This document shows positions 49,318 to 59,249 of a stretch of 64,000 nt of DNA, piece after piece. The notes under the pieces are model-generated. The model made no database searches, was not told the origin of the DNA, and saw nothing but the letters and a program-made list of their open reading frames with translations. Both the position numbers and the translations under genes were made by a program. The stretch covers positions 4,801 to 68,800 of the forward strand of contig KQ964283.1 in the NCBI GenBank assembly GCA_001566295.1, written 5' to 3'. Positions within the stretch are counted from its first letter, which is position 1, and each line of letters opens with the position of its first letter. Source of the DNA: Microdochium bolleyi. Lineage: Eukaryota; Ascomycota; Sordariomycetes; Xylariales; Microdochiaceae.

Positions 49318-49668
49318 ATGGCGTCCGTGGCTCAGGAAGCCAGTTGGAAAAAGGTTGCTAGGTGGTGATGGGGATGAAGCCTGCAGCGCTACCTACGTGT
49401 CGTGTCGCGCCAGCTGCTCTGCGTCGACAGTTCCACGTTGCTTCCGTACATAGACCCAGAATAGCCAGACACTAATCAGTGGCTCGGGCGAAGAATTGGC
49501 GATTGGCAGACACTAGCTTGTCAGATCAAATACGGCCGTGAAAGGCGGAAATGGGATTCTTATTGTAAACCATGATATGGAACATTCTGGAACACGGGAC
49601 AACTGTCACCAAGAGAAAACCTGACAAGGAAAGTCGCGCGAAATCCGATTGCAGCCTCACTCCATACG
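49318..49668. other. intergenic, no gene seen
   Basis: No supported frame. It is the 3' flank of the gene at 49669. Confidence 0.45.
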
Positions 49669-50870
49669 TTAAATCTGCGGAGTGGGCAATCAGTAACTAC
49701 AGGCGATGTGAGAACGTGCTGGTAAGACTCACCTCCCCCTTGGTTCTCTTCGCCGCTCGGTGTAAGTGCTCTCTGCCTGGCGCCGTCCCTGATGTTGCCT
49801 CTGCGGCGGCCGGCGCCGATCTCTTGCTCCCAGAAGAGCGCTCGGAGAGGACCTCAGATTTGCCATCTTGGACGGGCTCAACCGATGAATCTGATATTAA
49901 CATCAAGTCCAACCACGCACGTCGCGGCTGCGGCCGCGGGGCCGGTGTGGAAGACTCGCCGATGTTTTCCGGCAGCGTGTCGTGACCCCTTTGCTGGGGC
50001 ACGAACTGAGTGCGTAGTCCAGGCATGTGGTCGCATTGGGGCGTACTGCCTGCTTGTTTTTGTGCTTCCGGAGCTGCTGCGAGAGGCGTGGTTTGTGCGG
50101 TCGCATGTCTGACTGTATTCTTTTGTCTGTAGTCGTGCGTACCTTGCTCAACATAGCTTGAAGCTCCGCTCGAGCATCGGAGGTGTGGTCATCAAGTGCT
50201 TCGACGTCTTCGCGTCGAGGTGAGTCGTGTGGCTGGGTGCGAAAGCTGGAAGGCGATACTGGAGACGACGGTGTTGTGCGTGTCTGTTTTCCCGCTGCGC
50301 AGTCGATGTCTGGGAGGGATTTGGCACCGTTATTGCTTCCAATTGAGCCCTGAACAGTGCATTCTGCGTCCCTAAAGGGTGGCCCAATAGTGGATGAAAG
50401 TGACGGAAGTGTAACTGGTGCTATCAATATCGGTTCCAGACACTACATAACCAGGGGAGAGGCTTACTGCCGAGGACTCTTTCGTCAGATGAGGGTACTT
50501 CACTAAGGAAGAAGCTCGATACCACTTTCCAGTCTGAAGTGTGTTGGGCACCCTCAACGGACTGTCGACAGAGCGCGATCTCAAAAGACACCAGCGTGGT
50601 GGTGTACTTCGGTGTCAGCTGGACAACAAGGTAAAGGCCGTGGCCGTCGCGGTCCTGGGTACGGTACGGCACGAACCGATGTGCGGCAATGAATTCAGAC
50701 CCCTTCTGCACAAAGCGCCCATACAGACAAGACCCCTCATCCAAGGGTTCCGAAAGGTAGATGATAAGTGTGAAGTTACAAGGCTGAGGCGAGGCCCCAT
50801 CAACATTGACACATGCCATGGTGAGCGAATATGCAAAAGTCGAACCATGAGTGTAGGAGTGACGGGCCAC
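49669..50870 (-). CDS. four-exon orphan with beta domain and disordered basic tail, 350 aa
   Basis: Exons are 50870-50468, 50420-50153, 50108-49733 and 49674-49669. Introns: GTAAGC (47 nt), GTTGAG (44 nt) and GTGAGT (58 nt); the phases agree over 1053 nt. The middle one is the least sure, because a GTACGC donor 10 bp downstream would break the frame. The last exon adds one residue and the stop. Residues 15-130 hold strands (NFTLIIYLSEPLDEG, GLYLVVQLTPKYTTTLVSFE) as in the orphans at 37569 and 38485. The rest is Ser/Pro/Gln/Ala-rich and disordered, with LDLMLISDSS (a SUMO-interaction-like motif) near residue 290 and a basic AAKRTKGE end. Probably nuclear. Function unknown. Confidence 0.55.
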
Positions 50871-51112
50871 GCACCCTATATATAATAGTAATAGTGTTGC
50901 TGATACTCTCTACCCGCGACACGAACAATGAATTTCCTGTGCTGACGTAACGCGCGACTAAAGACGAGCACCCAGCTGAGGAGCCGCTACCTATTGGACT
51001 GTGGTCGAACTTTCCAGGTTCAATTGCACTGCAGCACCGACGGTACGCACAATCCCCAGGTCGGGCATTTGTCTGCAGTGGACGCATCAGGCTTTGGCTG
51101 CTGCACCCCATC

Positions 51113-51470
51113 ATGCCGTGCTCCTCGGGTGGGGATCCGGTGGCATCTTGGACGCCCAGATCTCCTGTTGTTGACCTCAGCGGTGTCACTGGCCTCCAGG
51201 CTTTGAGCAATCTCTCAGCTCGCGGGTGTGTACTTTTGCGACTTATGATCTGCATACATCCTTGACAGTCGCCCGCGCGCGGCTTGGCACACAGCTCGGT
51301 GGTCGCAGTCTCGGTTTCGGGAAGTGACTAGCGTAGATCAGCTGCGAGTCGGAGACACAGTGTGCAGGAAGACATTCGTACTGGATCCTGACGAAAATTG
51401 CGATCCGGCCCGCATTAGTGCGACCGTGCCGGTACCATGGGCTCTCATAGACCTACCCCAGCCGTGTTAG
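51113..51470 (+). CDS. two-exon orphan, 104 aa
   Basis: Exon 1 is 51113-51225 and exon 2 51269-51470, with a 43-nt intron (GTGTGT donor, TTGACAG acceptor) and matching phase (315 nt). The product starts MPCSSGGDPVASWTPRSP, and exon 2 has RFREVTSVDQLRVGDTVCR and FVLDPDENCDPARISATVPV before a Pro-rich end. The second exon has no start codon of its own and is invisible in a simple ORF scan. No signal peptide. Family unknown. An additional upstream exon is possible. Confidence 0.48.
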
Positions 51471-51862
51471 CCTAATTCGGGCAAAACTGGGAACAAGAAG
51501 AAGTGAAGTACGTACCCAATATAAGGACGAAGTTTGGTGCAAGCAAGGCCATGATCCCACACGACTACACACGGGAGACAAAAGGCGGTGCTGGGAGGCA
51601 ATTGGTCATTGCGAGTTGGGAGTTTGTTGAGAGATGCTCGAACACCATCGTGTTCTGCAGGTATCTAGTACTTTGCAGAATACAGAATCCTGTTCTCTTT
51701 CCAAAGTGGAGGCTTAAGCGCCGTAGTAGGGTAACCCATCCCAGCGCGGCATAAAGCCCAGGCCTGGCAGCCCTGCACATGGGCCGCCCGTCCCATGCCA
51801 CTCAGCCTGCCTTGGGTGTTGAGAGAGTGACGAGATATTGCTCGCCCATAGCATATATCACA
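51471..51862. other. intergenic, no convincing gene
   Basis: A GTG-initiated ORF (51503-51754) has a protein-like middle but no start or splice support. Confidence 0.35.
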
Positions 51863-52036
51863 ATGAGGAACCACGACCTCATCGCCGCCGAGAAAGACCT
51901 TGTGGACACCCAAATGCCTGCCCACGCGCCCGAAGACTTCCTCCTGTTAGGAGGCAAAGCTTCGTATACAACTCGGCGCTACGCAGAAAGCTCGAGTCTG
52001 GTCTGTGTAATGAGGAGTGTTGGAATGATGGAGTAA
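51863..52036 (+). CDS. small ORF, 57 aa
   Basis: MRNHDLIAAEKDLVDTQMPA and a charged, Ser-rich remainder. ATG-initiated, GC-rich third positions, protein-like composition. No family. It could be a small gene or the exon of a lost one. Confidence 0.3.
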   Translation: MRNHDLIAAEKDLVDTQMPAHAPEDFLLLGGKASYTTRRYAESSSLVCVMRSVGMME

Positions 52037-52401
52037 CATAAGCATGAAGTCGTGGAGCGGACTTCCAAAGCGGCTGCGGCCTTACAGTAAAGTCTACCAT
52101 TGCCCCTGAAGTGATAGAGTAATACCGTGTAGGACAGGGCGGAACGATAGACGGCATAACTTGGCGCAATAACAATGCCCTTGCCACATGGGCTGGTCCC
52201 CTCAGCACGCTTTTGCACCCCAAAGCCTTGCTGCTTGGGTGGGGTTGCCTATTTATATGACATGTTCAGCTCCTCTCCTTCTCCCCTTCGTTCTTTCTGA
52301 CGCAACACAGCCAAAGACTCTCCAGCAAAGACGTCTCCGCTCTGTCAGAAGGCTTACAAGAACGCCAGAGGTTCTTGAGTCGAACGCCAGACAGGATCGT
52401 T

Positions 52402-53996
52402 ATGGCATACAAGTAAGTACACCACCAAATCCCAGTGGTCTATGTCTAACAAGCTCAACGCGATAGCTCGATGCAAAATGGGCGTTCCCAGCAGCTACAC
52501 AAGGAACCGAGTACAGAAGTCACCAAGCCCTTCACGCAAGCAAGCGTCGATACGAGTGCCCCGGCACCCCGCAATAGCCTCCCTATTTCGCTGTTGGTCA
52601 ACGTAGACACACAGACGGGCCCATTGGGAGGACCGGCAGTCGAAGCACACCATCCGACACAGAGTCCCGAGACGTTCCCCCACCACTACTCCCGAGTCAA
52701 CATCAACACTGCTGCACAGAGTCCTCCCCGGCTGGAGGAGTCGGTGCCGCTCGGTGAGGCATGGCCCGCAGTAGGCTCGGCAGAAGCCGGACGCAGGACG
52801 ATAACAGCAAGAACTTCGCCAAAACCGCGCGGATCAGCCAAGCAGCCCCGCAAGGGCGCTGCTTGCGTGCGGTGCTGTGTCCTGAAGACCCGGTGCGACA
52901 ACGTGGAGTCAGCATGCACAAACTGCCTGAAAGCTGGGTACTTGTGCGAACGAGCCGACAAGATTTCCAAGCTAGGTTGGTAAGTCGGGTGACTGCGGTG
53001 GTCTCCCAGTGTTTGACCGTATAGACTCATAACCCGGACACCGATATAGGATCATTTATGCGCGAGAGCTAGAAGACAAAGTAAAAGACCTCGAGCAACA
53101 GCTCGCACAGAACCAGACACAGACATCGCCTACTTCTGGCCGGGGAGACAATCAAGGTCTCGCGAGTACAATAGTGTCATTCCCGGCCTCGACGCAGATC
53201 AATCCCAGCGAGCAGCCGCTTACCCACAACGTCGGCCTGGGATCCTCTACTCCATTGAGGGAACAGGGGAATGAGAATTCAACGGCTTCTTTCGACCCCA
53301 CGTCTGTTCAACATAGGGAAAGTCGCATAGCATGGACAGTGGGGGAGAAAGTAAAAGTCTTGGAATATATTGAAGCCGCTAACCCTTTCGACCAAGAGGC
53401 CTTCGAAAGAGATTTCCCGGGGAGAACCCGGAATGCCTTCGGTAAACAGCGGGGGCGGATGTTTGACTCTCTAAAGGATGTCCCAGGCTTCCTAGAAGAA
53501 TCGTTACAGTAAGTACAAACCTTGAAGCCCCTTTGAAGACTCCAGAAAGGTATATCTTTTAACACACCATAGATCTCGCCAAAGGTATGGCCTTAGTCTT
53601 TCCACGTCACTAGCTATCTTGTTATTCTATGGCCACAGGGATTCAGTGAGCATAGGGCAAAGGCAGCTATCGTCAGTGCCATTGAAGCAAGAACTGCCAT
53701 TACCCGCGTCGTTCCAGCGAGAACTACCACCAACCGAGCCGTTACAGCAAGAATTACCGCCGCTCAAGCAACATTGTGGCGCATGCCAGACTTCTTATGG
53801 GAAGCGTCTACCGCGGTATTTCGAACGCGAAGGCCTGCGCTTTTGTACTATCTGCAATTTGCCGTGGACTTGCACCAGATGCTTTACCTCCAAGACCTTA
53901 CAGTGGCGCTGGTCTCAACAGGGGCTGCGCTTGTGCGATGGATGTGGTCAGGACGAGACGAGGATGACCAGCTTCCGTCTCACGCGAGCCGCCTAG
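52402..53996 (+). CDS. composite transcription factor: Zn2Cys6, coiled coil, SANT-like, paired GATA-like fingers, 450 aa
   Basis: Five exons: 52402-52412, 52467-52979, 53050-53508, a 12-nt microexon 53573-53584, and 53639-53996. The four introns are 54, 70, 64 and 54 nt with GTAAGT (three times) and GTATGG donors; every phase fits (1353 nt). Residues 137-164 are a canonical Zn2Cys6 cluster (C-x2-C-x6-C-x6-C-x2-C-x6-C), followed by GWIIYARELEDKVKDLEQQL, the usual linker and coiled coil. About 268-316 is a SANT/Myb-like helix set (WTVGEKVKVLEYIEAAN, then FPGRTRNAFGKQRGRM). Three QELP/RELP repeats lead to two zinc fingers: C378-x2-C381-x19-C401-x2-C404, and C410-x2-C413-x17-C431-x2-C434, the latter with exact GATA-type spacing (CTRCFTSKTLQWRW, LRLCDGC). 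It is likely a nuclear regulator with several DNA contacts. The split and microexon are predictions, supported by frame. Confidence 0.72.
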
Positions 53997-54339
53997 TCCA
54001 GCGACAAGTGGGTACGGAGCCGCGATCGCAACACATCCACCTTTCATTTGGCTCGCGACATGTAAGCCTCGCAGTGTCTAATTTCCTCTGGAGCGAGTTA
54101 TCTTTGAGTGGTTGGCACTTCGCGGTGGGCAGGAGGACGCGGGCTCGGGCTCTGTTTCGCTGGCCATCGTAGATAAAATTACCTAAATCAACCGAGCGGG
54201 GTAAATATCCTGTTCTTCAGAACCAGGTCATGTATAACCGCAACAGCTCCTCTATACGAACAAGACAACATCAATCTTCACCAATTGCAAGCATTACGCT
54301 GCCAGCTCCCGTAAGTGAAACTACCCTGAGACGGCGCCG

Positions 54340-54769
54340 TTATTCTCTGAAAAATTCTAGCTTTACAATGTGCCACTGGAAGCGGTCTAAATGCATTGGC
54401 TGCGAGAACGTGATGAACGACGTCCAAGAGCAATACGGTAATGGCGAACATACAACAAACACTAACGAGTCGACTCGGCCAACTGTCTACTGAGTCTGTG
54501 TCGCTCGTGTCGCTAGAGTCGCTGCAGATAACAATCGGGGTATCTGCCTTGCGCACAGGGACCATCATGTGCTTCGTGAGTGGCGCTTGTCTTGTTGCTG
54601 GTGTGTGCGGTCTGTGGCGATTTTGAGGAGAACTCGTCCAGCTGCCGACAGTGTCTGTGTTGCTGAGTTTGGTTTGTTTGAGATGGAAGACGGTCGATGC
54701 ATCTGGGTTCCGCGGAGGAGGCATACCATACTTCCAAGAAGTGTACCGTGCAACCGGGAAGATTACCAT
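54340..54769 (-). CDS. small protein with SUMO-interaction-like motif, 120 aa
   Basis: Exon 1 is 54769-54467 and exon 2 54399-54340, with a 67-nt intron (GTTAGT donor, CTCGCAG acceptor) in phase 0. The exon 2 product PMHLDRFQWHIVKLEFFRE is protein-like, which supports the splice. Residues about 78-95 read TPIVICSDSSDTSDTDSVDS: a hydrophobic IVI core followed by Ser/Asp residues, the classic SUMO-interaction layout. The rest is Ser/Pro/Arg-rich. ATG 54769 or residue 16 (MPPPRNPD) may be the start. The opposite strand has a competing frame (54230-54493), judged weaker. It is next to the SIM-array gene at 55043. Confidence 0.45.
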
Positions 54770-55042
54770 GACTGCAATGAGATCAAGGAGGAAGAGGAGG
54801 AAGAAGAGGAAGTTTTAGCAAGTCAAACATAGGTATCATTATTAGAAGCCCAATTATCAGCTCCATTTCCCACTCTCCAGGGACCCATTAACGAGATCTT
54901 CTTAATAATGATAATTGACTTGTCTAAAAACGCATAACTATCGCTTCAACTACTAATTAGTGTAAGTCTGGGAAGTGCTCGCTTCTCACTACGTACAAAG
55001 AATTCCAATACTCCGTATCTACAAAGGCATGAATACATCCTT

Positions 55043-56431
55043 TCAATCTTCTATCCCGGGATAGTTGAGGACTGACACTTCGTTTGACCTCTGTAATAGC
55101 TGATCTTGCAGTTCGGTTACGGCGATGGTCATGAGCCGTTTCGTTGTTGGGGTTTCGACGAATTGACCAGGAATATCGTTACGAAGCTTGACGATTGCTT
55201 CGTCTGGACCCTGTAATTTAATAGAGGATAAACCTTGAGCCGTCACATCATGAAGTGTGATTCCCTTTTTGTTGACCCAAGCACAACTGTGCTGATCCCA
55301 TATGATTTTGACAGATCCTCGGCCGGTTCTGAGGCGCCCGCTTATTATGCTTACAGGAGTACGTCTCAGCATGGGACTTGGCGTATGTGGCTCATCGCCA
55401 GCCTCCGTATCTTGAGTGAGGCCCATAAGGTCGACGTCTTGAGCGAAAGCGATGAGCCCGCTGTCTTGATTGAGGGCGATGTCATCGCTGTCTTGAGTGA
55501 GGTCAACAATCTCGCCGTCTTGAGTGAGGGGGATATCATCATTGTCGTCTTGAGTGAGGGCGATGTTATCGTCATCTTGAGTAAGGTCGATGATCTCCGT
55601 GTCTTGGCCGCCGCCGTCCTGTTCTAATCTGCCATGCTTGATGCCAAGAATTCTCAAGAACGGAACTGTATTGTCTGTCGCAGTTGTGGTGACAGGGCTT
55701 GTGGTTGTGGTATTACCGCTACCTGTGCCGCTGCCACGATCATTGTTCTCGCTGGGTGACTCAGGAACAGATTCGTGTGCCTGTTCCACAGAAGGCAGGC
55801 TGGCTGCGGCTGAAGGTACAAGCGATGGCGACCCAGGCCTAGGATAGGCTGTGTGTTCGGCTTGGTCGACAACCAAGTGAGGCATTTCATCGTGGCAAAC
55901 AGGGTCGGTTCTCCCGATCAGCTCTGACTGCCGCGCTACATCCTCGGCTTCATGGCTTGGGCCAGCGATATCAAGTTCCATTTGCGATGGATATGCGTTT
56001 GTTTCGGCTTGCTGGAAGTGGGTGTCCCACTCAGCATCGACATCGATGTCTTCGTCGTGAGCGGTAGACATAGCGGCCTCTGGAAAAGCTGGATCCATGT
56101 TGATGTAGTCCCACATGGCGTCGTCAAATTTCGTGTCAGTTGTTTCCATGGTCTGCGGCGCCCATACAAACTCGGACAAGGATTCTTCGGACATGTCGGT
56201 ATCCACCTGTGACAAGTTCGTCGGCATGGTGAGGTTGCTAGAACCATAATCCCACGCAATGTCAAAGTCGAAGATATCGTCAAAAGGACAAAGCACCATC
56301 TCATCCCCAGACAAGTCAAACTCGTCTACGTCGATGTCCGTCATAACGGAGCCTCCAGAAATGAGCTTCATTCGTGGGGACGCCTTGTCAGGTACCACAA
56401 GGACTTCGTCCTCGATGTTGGATGCGGGCAT
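55043..56431 (-). CDS. acidic protein with SUMO-interaction motif array, 462 aa
   Basis: Residues 1-180 are strongly acidic with Asp/Glu/Trp/Met clusters (FDDIFDFDIAWDYG), like a transcriptional activation region. Residues 200-260 are Ser/Pro/Thr-rich. Residues 279-341 hold about seven units of a hydrophobic-x-(D)-L-T-Q-D type, among them IIDLTQDDD, IALTQDDND, IPLTQDGE, IVDLTQDSDD and LMGLTQD. At least two match canonical SUMO-interaction motifs; the rest are diverged. At DNA level this is a minisatellite of about 30 bp (55409-55597). The last 110 residues are strand-rich (VSIISGRLRTGRGSVKIIWD) and may fold. Multiple such motifs bind poly-SUMO chains in SUMO-targeted ligases, but no RING domain is present. 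One exon; ATG 56431. Probably a nuclear SUMO reader. Confidence 0.65.
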   Translation of the reverse strand: MPASNIEDEVLVVPDKASPRMKLISGGSVMTDIDVDEFDLSGDEMVLCPFDDIFDFDIAWDYGSSNLTMPTNLSQVDTDMSEESLSEFVWAPQTMETTDTKFDDAMWDYINMDPAFPEAAMSTAHDEDIDVDAEWDTHFQQAETNAYPSQMELDIAGPSHEAEDVARQSELIGRTDPVCHDEMPHLVVDQAEHTAYPRPGSPSLVPSAAASLPSVEQAHESVPESPSENNDRGSGTGSGNTTTTSPVTTTATDNTVPFLRILGIKHGRLEQDGGGQDTEIIDLTQDDDNIALTQDDNDDIPLTQDGEIVDLTQDSDDIALNQDSGLIAFAQDVDLMGLTQDTEAGDEPHTPSPMLRRTPVSIISGRLRTGRGSVKIIWDQHSCAWVNKKGITLHDVTAQGLSSIKLQGPDEAIVKLRNDIPGQFVETPTTKRLMTIAVTELQDQLLQRSNEVSVLNYPGIED

Positions 56432-56781
56432 TGTGAATGCAGAACGCTCGTTCTTGCTCAGAAGCTCGCTGTACTTCGCAGAGGCTCGTATGGCGTTATC
56501 GTACCGGAGATTGAGTGCGACCAGTGAAGGAAGCCAATTTGTGGTGGAGAAGACAATCGTGTAAATTGTTATGAGTAGGGTAGGGGGAAAGGCGATAAGA
56601 ATGTGTAGGTTCGTGAGCTGTGACTTGAGGAGTTATGATGAATATGGGGGGAGATGAGGTCTTATATGTGCGACGCTCAGCGACAGGCATGGCGATCACC
56701 CGAAATCGGGGCGGGCCATGAACACAAATAACTTGGCGGCCACCTCAAACCTTAGCTCCAACGTCTCATCGTTACGCTGGC
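56432..56781. other. promoter-side region, no gene seen
   Basis: Upstream flank of the gene at 55043. No protein-like frame. Confidence 0.45.
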
Positions 56782-57210
56782 GGCTCGAGGAAACATGCTG
56801 TTGGACTATCACGAGCTTATGCGGCCTCTTGGAAGCCGATGGCTGAGAGCTCACGTCTCAGACCAGTTTGGTTCTATCAAGGGGTCATGACCAGCCACTT
56901 ATCAGGTAAGTATGCCTTACGGGCGGTTCGCGAAGGTATGCTATTGGATTATCTCGATCTCATGCGGTCTCTGGGGCGTCGAGGGATTGGGTCTATCAAA
57001 GGGTTACGAGCAGCCACTTAGGCAAGTGTGCCTCATAGGCTGTTCGAGGAAGCATGCAGTTGGAACATCATGGGCTTATGCGACCTCTTGAGAGTCCATG
57101 GCTGACAGCTTACATCTCAGACCAGTTTCGGTCTGTTCAAGGGTTACGAACAGCCACTTGTCCGGCGAGTGCGCCTCGTAGGCGGTTCGAGGAAGCATGC
57201 TGTTGGACAG
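56782..57210. repeat. tandem repeat, units of about 142 bp
   Basis: Unit starts of the type GGTTCGAGGAAGCATGCTGT lie at 56782, 56924, 57041 and 57184 (spacing 142, 117 and 143). Each unit also contains a GGTC/GTTACGA(A/G)CAGCCACTT word near its end. The third interval has lost about 25 bp. ORFs across it are open in places but change frame between units, so it is not coding now. Confidence 0.75.
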
Positions 57211-57597
57211 ATGACTCAGTCAGCTCTCTCACGTCCCGGAGTTGACGTGCCAAGTAGTGAAGAGTGGCTCTCTCACACAAATATGCATTCTCGAGACTAC
57301 ATGATATAAAGTGGGTGGTCATGTACGCCCAGTGAGCTGCTGACTTCAGAGTGGGCCAGCCACAGTCAGTCCGCTGTTATGTTACCGGACCTCATCCGAC
57401 AAAAGTTTCCCGAACACAAGCATGGCCGTGCTCGATTTCATAAATCTGTCAAGCTTTAGCAGAGAGAGCAGCGACCAATGCCTCTCTAGTACATCTTCAT
57501 GTCGGGCATGCAACTTTTTCCTGTTACACATAATGTCAGCTGGTGACCACAGGGTGAAGTTTGGGCTCTTCGTGTCCTTGAAATGCGCTGAGCCCAG
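57211..57597. other. intergenic, no gene seen
   Basis: An ATG frame at 57422 lacks protein-like composition past 30 codons. No splice support. Confidence 0.4.
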
Positions 57598-57807
57598 TCA
57601 CCAGGATTCCATTGAGCAGGTCATAGTAAGATCCATGCGATGGGCGTAGAAATGCTGGCCCAAGTCGGCTCGGCGGGTAATACCAATCGGCGTTTCGACA
57701 AACCAACCCTGTAAGTGGAGCGGGAAGTGAATGAAGTGGTTGGTAGCAAGCTTGCCAAATCTAAATGTGGACGAAGCGGCCACGCTTACTTTGAGGAAAT
57801 TCATCAT
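57598..57807 (-). CDS. small spliced ORF, 42 aa or longer
   Basis: Exons 57807-57790 and 57708-57598 around an 81-nt intron (GTAAGC donor, CCACTTACAG acceptor), phase 0. Exon 2 reads GWFVETPIGITRRADLGQHF and continues to a Met/Ser end. The frame is open upstream of the ATG for about 45 more codons (TEHDQDGAASVHHLTTGMM), so the true start may be in an earlier exon. No family recognised. Confidence 0.32.
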   Translation of the reverse strand: MMNFLKVSVAASSTFRFGKLATNHFIHFPLHLQGWFVETPIGITRRADLGQHFYAHRMDLTMTCSMESW

Positions 57808-58059
57808 TCCTGTGGTTAGATGGTGCACGGAAGCGGCTCCGTCTTGGTCGTGCTCCGTGTGGGGCCGTGTTCCTTTCGGGGTGGCCGGAGTTCTGTGGGT
57901 CCAGACCTCAAGTAATGGTCCAATTATGCACGAACTGTAAGCGTCTTCATCGCCGATGTCTGGTCCACTTTAGCCGTCCGAAATGCGCGCTGCTTCACTC
58001 GGACTGTTCGTGGACTTTCCGCGACCTACGTTCCTCCACAGACGCCTCGCGCTCTAGGG

Positions 58060-58414
58060 CCATCTCATACGGCGTCGCAAATGTATCAGGCAGAGAATTC
58101 TTATTAAGCTGCCTCCAAAACGTCGTCTTTTGCCGTTTGACGGCATCAAGCGAGTCATGGAGGATTTTATTCCGCTTTTGGTTTATGGCTATGGCTCGAT
58201 CCTGGGATTAAGTGAGTAGACGTCTTGCAGGTTCAGTTATATCTACGGCCTCGCTCACCTCTGCCACAAGCAAAATCGACTCGATGAAGCCGGCGAGCTT
58301 TATGTCAACGCCTTGAATGGATTCAGGAAAGTGTTAGGGCCAACTCACCCAGCTACGTTAGCTTGCGAGGGTCGTTATACATCATCGAGTCAAGAGATGG
58401 CTGCAACGAGTTAA
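58060..58414 (+). pseudogene. TPR protein remnant
   Basis: Codons from 58232 encode YIYGLAHLCHKQNRLDEAGE, then LYVNALNGFRKVLGPTHPAT: one tetratricopeptide unit of the kinesin-light-chain type found in fungal NLR-like proteins, followed by a stop at 58412. Upstream in another frame (58100-58205) is protein-like LPPKRRLLPFDGIKRVMEDF and IPLLVYGYGSILGLS. The two join only across a 19-nt GTGAGT..GCAG interval and would still be out of frame, so the gene is broken. The nucleotide-binding part and other repeats are missing. Confidence 0.5.
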
Positions 58415-58937
58415 CGTAGCAAATATTGCTATTTGTTCATGACAATGATTTGATATCTGGACATTCACGACTGACCTTTCCTCCTCACGCTGTGGAGTAC
58501 TCATTAGCCACATCCGCACTAGCCACAGGTAGCACGAGCAGTACATGCCCCACATAACCTGATATTTGACGCTAGCCGAACCGGCGGACGCTCCACTGGA
58601 AAGGTACCGATCGTAGATTGCTGGGGCCTTGCTGCCACCTCTCACCAGAGCTTGCTAAGGAGCGTAGCACCTGTGTCGGGGATGTCGGGGACGCCAATTG
58701 CTCCTGATTGTTAAGGCTCTTCGCGCATCCCAGTACCCTCTTTAAAGGGCTTGGGCGCACGACCACACCACGCTCTCACGTGACGGCACACTGCCTTAAC
58801 TTCCTGGGAAGTTGCTTGCCCGTTGCGGGAGAGGTGGGGCCCAATCGTAGGCGGGGTGCTGAGGGGCATGACGATCTGATCTGACATTCGATAAATGTCC
58901 TCAAACCGACCACCATAACAGCCATGTTAGTGCATGC
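58415..58937. other. intergenic, no gene seen
   Basis: Minus-strand ORFs of random composition only. Confidence 0.4.
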
Positions 58938-59249
58938 ATGACAGATAGGTCCCACGAGGGATTCCCTGGTTCCCCACATGCTGGCTTGTTAGCGCTTTCC
59001 ACTACTGCCGGATATCTAGACAGCAACTTCACTAGAGCTAACATCAAAGGAAGCGCTCTTGGTCTCATGAAGGCAAAGGGACATGTGCTGACCCAGGCAA
59101 TCCACATCTGGACGAAGCGCGTACAGCAGCCTTGCGTGATTTCGCCCCTCTACAAATCTGCTGGGCTCCTCCTTCCCGTTCTGGCCTTACCCGCAGACGT
59201 GCATCATGCAATCCCGACAACTACAGCTTGTAGAACCCCTCTTCTGTAA
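58938..59249 (+). CDS. hypothetical ORF, 103 aa
   Basis: ATG 58938. The first 70 residues (MTDRSHEGFPGSPHAGLLAL onward, with GYLDSNFTRANIKGSALGLM) are protein-like with a helix near 45-65. The last 30 look random, suggesting an unrecognised 3' splice or a decayed end. No family. Confidence 0.28.
   Translation: MTDRSHEGFPGSPHAGLLALSTTAGYLDSNFTRANIKGSALGLMKAKGHVLTQAIHIWTKRVQQPCVISPLYKSAGLLLPVLALPADVHHAIPTTTACRTPLL

Noticed and set aside
54230..54493. Plus-strand ORF with CHWKRSKCIGC
   Set aside because: One frame is protein-like and a GTAAGT..CTAG intron can be drawn, but no start codon fits, and the minus-strand spliced gene across the same DNA is better supported.
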